A stretch of 64,000 bases of DNA from Bradyrhizobium sp. BR 10289 (GTDB lineage Bacteria; Pseudomonadota; Alphaproteobacteria; Rhizobiales; Xanthobacteraceae), in the NCBI RefSeq assembly GCF_019455385.1, contig NZ_JACOFR010000002.1:422822-486821 (forward strand). Direction: 5' to 3'. Under the pieces are notes generated by a model. The model did not search any database and had not been told where the DNA came from. It saw only the letters and a list, made by a program, of their open reading frames with translations. Positions 60,911-64,000 of the stretch are shown here, piece by piece (the stretch's first letter is position 1; each line of letters opens with the position of its first letter). Made by a program: the position numbers and the translations under genes.

Positions 60911-61195
60911 CGGGAGCTACGCTCTATCGTCGCGTTACCGCTGATTCACTAAACTATATTGGTTCCTCAACCAAGCCATCGTGCGCCGAATGAGAGCCGT
61001 TTGACATCACCATCGCTTGAACATTGCTTGAACGCGGGAACATGTTGCATGCGTAACATTCCGCCGCCGCATGGGGCGCGAGCTTCTGCAGGAAAACTGG
61101 CAAGAGGTGGCACGTAAAATCGCCGGTCGCATCTTGCCATGATGATCATCATACCTATTTAACCGCGCGATCGTTGATGATCTCAGCCAACCGCG

Positions 61196-62167
61196 TCAAC
61201 CGAGGCGCCAGCCGACCTCCTGCGTGAAACTTTCGTAGAAGGAACGGTCATAGGCCTGCTCCGGCGTCGCGCGAACGCGCTCGTCGAGACGCTTGGCGTC
61301 CTCGCCCACGAGAATGCGCCAGCGCTCCGCCTTGACGCCGTCGAGGATGATCTTCGCGGCTTGCGCAGCCGTGGTCGGCGCATCCTCGAGAAAGCTGCGG
61401 GCGCGTTCGGCGAACGCCGCCTGGATGTCCTCGTCCGACATCTTGTCGGCATCCGGCACGCCGGCGGCGACCATGCGCTTGCGCGTCAGCGCGACCTCGT
61501 CGGCATTGAGCCGTTCCGATCCGTCGGCGCTCTGCACCTTGCGCGAATTGGAGACGATCGAGGTGCCGATATGGCCGGGCATCACCACCGAGCATTTGAC
61601 GTGCGGGGCGTGCAGGCGCAAATCGTTGATCAGCGCTTCGGTGAATCCCTTCACCGCGAACTTGGCGGAGCTGTAGGCGGTGTGCGCCTGGTTCATGCCG
61701 ATCGAAGCCCAGAAGCCGTTGACGCTGGCGGTGTTGACGATGTGGGCCTCGTCGGCCGCGACCAGCATCGGCAGGAAGGTGCGCACGCCGAGATAGACGC
61801 CGCCCCAGCAGATGTTGAAGGTGCGCTCCCACTGCTCGCGGGTGTTGGTGAACAGGCTGCCGCCGCCGCCGATGCCGGCATTGTTGAACAACAGATGGAT
61901 CCTGTCGGTCTTCTGCTGCTCGGTGAGTTCGTCGCGAAAACGCTTGAGATGATCCTCGATCGCGACGTCGGCGACATGTGTGGTGATGCGCAGGCCTTGC
62001 GGCAGTTTCTCGACCTCGCAGAGCCGCTTGGTCTCGGCCATCGCGGCTTCCGAGACGTCGCACATCGCGACATTGCAGCCCTCGGCCACGAGCTGCCGCG
62101 CGAGCTCGCGCCCCATGCCCGTGCCGCCGCCGGTGATGACGGCGATCTTTCCAGCAAAATCCTTCAT
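61196..62167 (-). CDS. Short-chain dehydrogenase/reductase
   Basis: A 323-residue classical SDR. The cofactor loop is VITGGGTGMGRELARQL, NNAGIG is intact, the catalytic Ser lies in IVNTASVNGFWAS and the active-site pair is YSSAK. Acidic residues after strand 2 (AMCDVSE) favour NAD(H). ATG 62167 opens MKDFAGKIAVITGG; an upstream in-frame ATG at 62251 adds 28 unrelated residues. The substrate is unknown. Confidence 0.9.
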   Translation of the reverse strand: MKDFAGKIAVITGGGTGMGRELARQLVAEGCNVAMCDVSEAAMAETKRLCEVEKLPQGLRITTHVADVAIEDHLKRFRDELTEQQKTDRIHLLFNNAGIGGGGSLFTNTREQWERTFNICWGGVYLGVRTFLPMLVAADEAHIVNTASVNGFWASIGMNQAHTAYSSAKFAVKGFTEALINDLRLHAPHVKCSVVMPGHIGTSIVSNSRKVQSADGSERLNADEVALTRKRMVAAGVPDADKMSDEDIQAAFAERARSFLEDAPTTAAQAAKIILDGVKAERWRILVGEDAKRLDERVRATPEQAYDRSFYESFTQEVGWRLG

Positions 62168-62572
62168 GGGACTTTCGGCCCCTCCCTTGTCGGTGTGTTT
62201 CTTGTCGCTGTGCCGCTGATACGGCCGCGTGCAAATGTAGCAGCGCCGCATCCGCAGGTAAAAGCGATCGGCGCTGCGATTTTGCCATCCGTTATTTCGG
62301 CCAGCGGACTATCCGGCCGCATCGATGTGCGGCTCGTTCAAGGCACCGGGCCCCCGAAGCCCTCCAGATCGGCATTCCTACGGACATCCGCCGGCCCGGC
62401 TCCCGTAGTTGCCCGGCTTCGGTTTAAGGGCAATTTTTTTACAATCCGAATCGTCAAATGAGCGTGGACGCTTGCCGCGAGTCGGCCAGGCCAGCGTGTT
62501 GTTTGTGTCACAGGCTCTGGCACTCCACTTGCATCCTTGTCGTGGTCAGCAACTACCGATGAGGTGACTGGA
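62168..62572. other. 405-bp divergent regulatory region
   Basis: It lies between the SDR gene (minus) and the 79-residue gene (plus). It contains the sigma-54 promoter at 62517-62533. The rest shows a poly-T/A stretch near 62432 and nothing else I can name. Confidence 0.5.
62517..62533 (+). promoter_or_regulatory. Near-perfect sigma-54 promoter
   Basis: CTGGCACTCCACTTGCA matches the TGGCAC-N5-TTGC consensus at every listed position, with GG and GC exactly ten bases apart. Initiation would fall near 62545, about 28 bases before the ATG at 62573. A TGT-N10-ACA motif at 62497-62512 has the NifA site form but is too close to be a normal upstream activator site. Confidence 0.82.
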
Positions 62573-62812
62573 ATGTTCGTGACCGTCGTAGCCGTGCTCT
62601 GCCGGCTTAGCGCAGCTAGCTCAGGCAGTTGCGTCGAAGAAATCGTGACCGACAGCAACATGACGCCCGAGATTTCGATGATGCAATGTGCGATGGGCGC
62701 ACAGGCACCGCTGGCGAAATGGATGGGCGAGCATCCGATCTATCACGCCAACTGGCGCCTCGAACGCTACAAATGCGTGCCGGGTCACTACGAGATCAAG
62801 GGCCACGCCTAA
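62573..62812 (+). CDS. Sigma-54-controlled small protein of unknown function
   Basis: A 79-residue protein with a hydrophobic start (MFVTVVAVLCRLSAASSG) that may be a signal or anchor, and cysteines in GSCVEEI, MMQCAMG and RYKCVPG. The middle contains APLAKWMGEHPIYHANWRLE. The start is ATG 62573, behind GAGGTGA. I do not know the family. The promoter upstream marks it as part of a sigma-54 (RpoN) regulon, such as nitrogen, carbon or symbiosis control. Confidence 0.75.
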   Translation: MFVTVVAVLCRLSAASSGSCVEEIVTDSNMTPEISMMQCAMGAQAPLAKWMGEHPIYHANWRLERYKCVPGHYEIKGHA

Positions 62813-63100
62813 GGCCCCGTAAAACTACGGCTAACGAGGAAACGCCCGGAGGCGCGCTTCTGTCCCCTCCGTTGCAAGCTCTCCTGATAGCGCCAGCCTG
62901 CCGAGGCCATGCGCTCTGTGATAGCGATCACGCCGCTACCCGAGCCCAATGGCGCTCAGAATCACCGAACGCGGCACTCCCATCGATGAGAAGCGGGACG
63001 GTTCCAAACCAACATTTGTTGGCTGAAGCGCTACGAACGAGCTCGCACCGATCCTTAATGACTCGCCCCTATCGTGCCTCCCGCAATGAAGGAGCGTTCG

Positions 63101-63871
63101 ATGGCAGGGGCTTGCAAGGGCTGCGGTGATGGTGAGGGGCTGCCGTTCGAATTCAGGATGGCATTTCAGCCGATCGTCGCGGTGAACGAGCAGCGTGTCT
63201 GGGGTTATGAAGCCTTGGTGCGCGGGGCCAATGGCGAAAGCGCACACAGCGTGCTGAGCCAGCTGACAGACGACCAGCTTTATCGCTTCGACCAGGCTGC
63301 CAGGGTCATGGCGATCGAGACTGCCGGAAAACTGTTCGGCGATCCGCAAGCCCGGCTGTCCATCAACTTCATGCCCAACGCCGTCTACGAGCCGCAGGCG
63401 TGCATCCAGAAATCGCTGGCGGCCGCGCGCCGTTCGAACTTCCCGGCCTCGAACCTCATGTTCGAGTTCACCGAAAACGAACGCATGACCGATCCCGCGC
63501 ATGTCGAGCGCATCGTGCAGACCTACAAGAAACTCGGTTTTCTGACAGCGCTCGATGATTTCGGCGCCGGCTATGCCGGGCTCGGTTTGCTGGTGAGGCT
63601 CCAGCCCGACCTCATCAAGGTCGACATGGAGCTCTTGCGCGACATCCACCTCAGCCGTGCGAAGCAGGTCATCGTCGCCGGCATCGCCGCGATGGCGCGC
63701 CAGCTCGATATCCAGGTCCTCGCCGAGGGCGTCGAAAGCGAAGCCGAACTCACCGTGCTCCGGGCCGCCGGGATCGACCTGTTTCAGGGCTATTATTTTG
63801 CCAAGCCGGCGTTCATGAGCTTGCCGAGCGTCACGACGTTCTCCAGCACGAGTGTGGCCCTCGCCGGCTGA
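63101..63871 (+). CDS. EAL-domain c-di-GMP phosphodiesterase
   Basis: A 256-residue, single-domain cytoplasmic protein. All key EAL residues can be traced: Glu in YEALVRG, Asn in INFMPN, Glu in FEFTENE, the double Asp in LDDFGAGYAGL, Lys in LIKVDMELLR and Glu in LAEGVESEAE. It should therefore hydrolyse c-di-GMP to pGpG. The start is ATG 63101 with AAGGAG in front. The N terminus has a CKGC pair. No sensor domain is attached. Confidence 0.92.
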   Translation: MAGACKGCGDGEGLPFEFRMAFQPIVAVNEQRVWGYEALVRGANGESAHSVLSQLTDDQLYRFDQAARVMAIETAGKLFGDPQARLSINFMPNAVYEPQACIQKSLAAARRSNFPASNLMFEFTENERMTDPAHVERIVQTYKKLGFLTALDDFGAGYAGLGLLVRLQPDLIKVDMELLRDIHLSRAKQVIVAGIAAMARQLDIQVLAEGVESEAELTVLRAAGIDLFQGYYFAKPAFMSLPSVTTFSSTSVALAG

Positions 63872-63892
63872 TAGTCGCCGCGCCGACAGCCC

Positions 63893-64000
63893 TCAGGCTA
63901 TCGCACGCATGATCAACGCCCGCGCGCGCCGTCCCTCCGGCGTCGGCATCAGGGCATAATTGTGCGGCTGGTCGCGCAGCAGATGCAGCTCGACCGAAAC
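63893..64000 (-). CDS. C-terminal fragment of an unknown gene
   Basis: An open frame enters from the right edge and ends with TGA at 63893 (35 residues seen). The tail reads LLRDQPHNYALMPTPEGRRA and on to the stop. It is compatible with a genuine gene end because of its coding-like codon use and its convergent position to the EAL gene, but there is too little to name it. Confidence 0.5.
   Translation of the reverse strand, partial: VSVELHLLRDQPHNYALMPTPEGRRARALIMRAIA

Noticed and set aside
61025-61060. Imperfect palindrome with GGAAC (stress sigma factor box)
   Set aside because: The EcfG-type second element (CGTT at 16-17 bases) is absent, and the palindrome has several mismatches.
62497-62512. 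NifA upstream activator site (TGT-N10-ACA)
   Set aside because: It ends only about five bases before the -24 element, whereas NifA sites usually lie around 100 bp upstream; the motif is short enough to occur by chance.

Overview
The window is a high-GC (mid-60s %) chromosomal segment of an alphaproteobacterium, most likely Bradyrhizobium. The pointers are a tig-clpP-clpX-lon block, a GcrA regulator with a GAnTC site in its leader, a glnB-glnA pair with a sigma-54 promoter in front, a rhizobial porin, and several palindromic intergenic repeats of the Bradyrhizobium type. Three tRNA genes (Asp-GTC, Val-TAC, Leu-TAG) are present. No prophage, insertion sequence, integrase or CRISPR array was seen.

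Layout. 1-6.3 kb: a truncated gene for a protein built of exact 55-residue repeats (running off the left edge), tRNA-Asp, a lysine-tailed HU protein, peptidase T, divergent AraC and MarR regulators, and a membrane protein preceded by a 24-residue microprotein. 6.6-13.8 kb: a heavy-metal efflux operon (His/Cys-rich small membrane protein, CzcC, CzcB, CzcA, His-rich CDF exporter), probably for Zn/Co/Cd. 13.9-22.6 kb: a methyltransferase, tRNA-Val, a GFA-family protein, the protein quality-control block lon/clpX/clpP/tig, and tRNA-Leu. 22.7-28.3 kb: a cupredoxin protein that has lost its copper ligands, a GNAT, the NAD(P)HX repair enzyme, glnB and glnA. 28.4-38.6 kb: a small periplasmic protein, a glutamine-amidotransferase-like hydrolase, a frameshifted AI-2E/PerM transporter, a diguanylate cyclase, rplM-rpsI, an acyl-CoA pair (thioesterase and crotonase), a CoA-binding protein and metY. 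38.6-49.1 kb: heme A synthase and an exopolysaccharide locus (degenerate deacetylase, FemAB-like protein, Wzz/kinase-like protein, glycosyltransferase, priming phosphotransferase, Wzy-like ligase). 49-54 kb: a MarR/flavin monooxygenase pair around a palindromic operator, then two tandem trans-acting enoyl-reductase-like genes (one frameshifted) and a DUF169 gene. 54-64 kb: YdcF-like, formamidase-like, GcrA, a porin, a MarR gene with a 22-nt operator, a hydrolase-fold protein lacking its nucleophile, an SDR, a small Cys protein behind a near-perfect sigma-54 promoter, an EAL protein and the tail of one more gene.

How the parts work together. The metal genes form one translationally coupled export system. 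The Clp/Lon/trigger-factor genes handle folding and proteolysis. glnB/glnA link nitrogen status to glutamine synthesis. The EPS genes supply priming, glycosyl transfer, chain-length control and polymerisation, but no flippase or outer-membrane exporter is in view, so export must be encoded elsewhere. Cyclic-di-GMP is represented by one synthase and one hydrolase far apart.

Most of the window is ordinary core genome. The least explained items are the 165-bp repeat gene at the left edge, the sigma-54-controlled 79-residue protein near 62.6 kb, the group of proteins whose catalytic or metal residues have been replaced while the fold is kept, and the MarR protein whose Cys module carries a 15-bp repeat expansion. 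All functional calls rest on reading motifs by eye; no database search was run.
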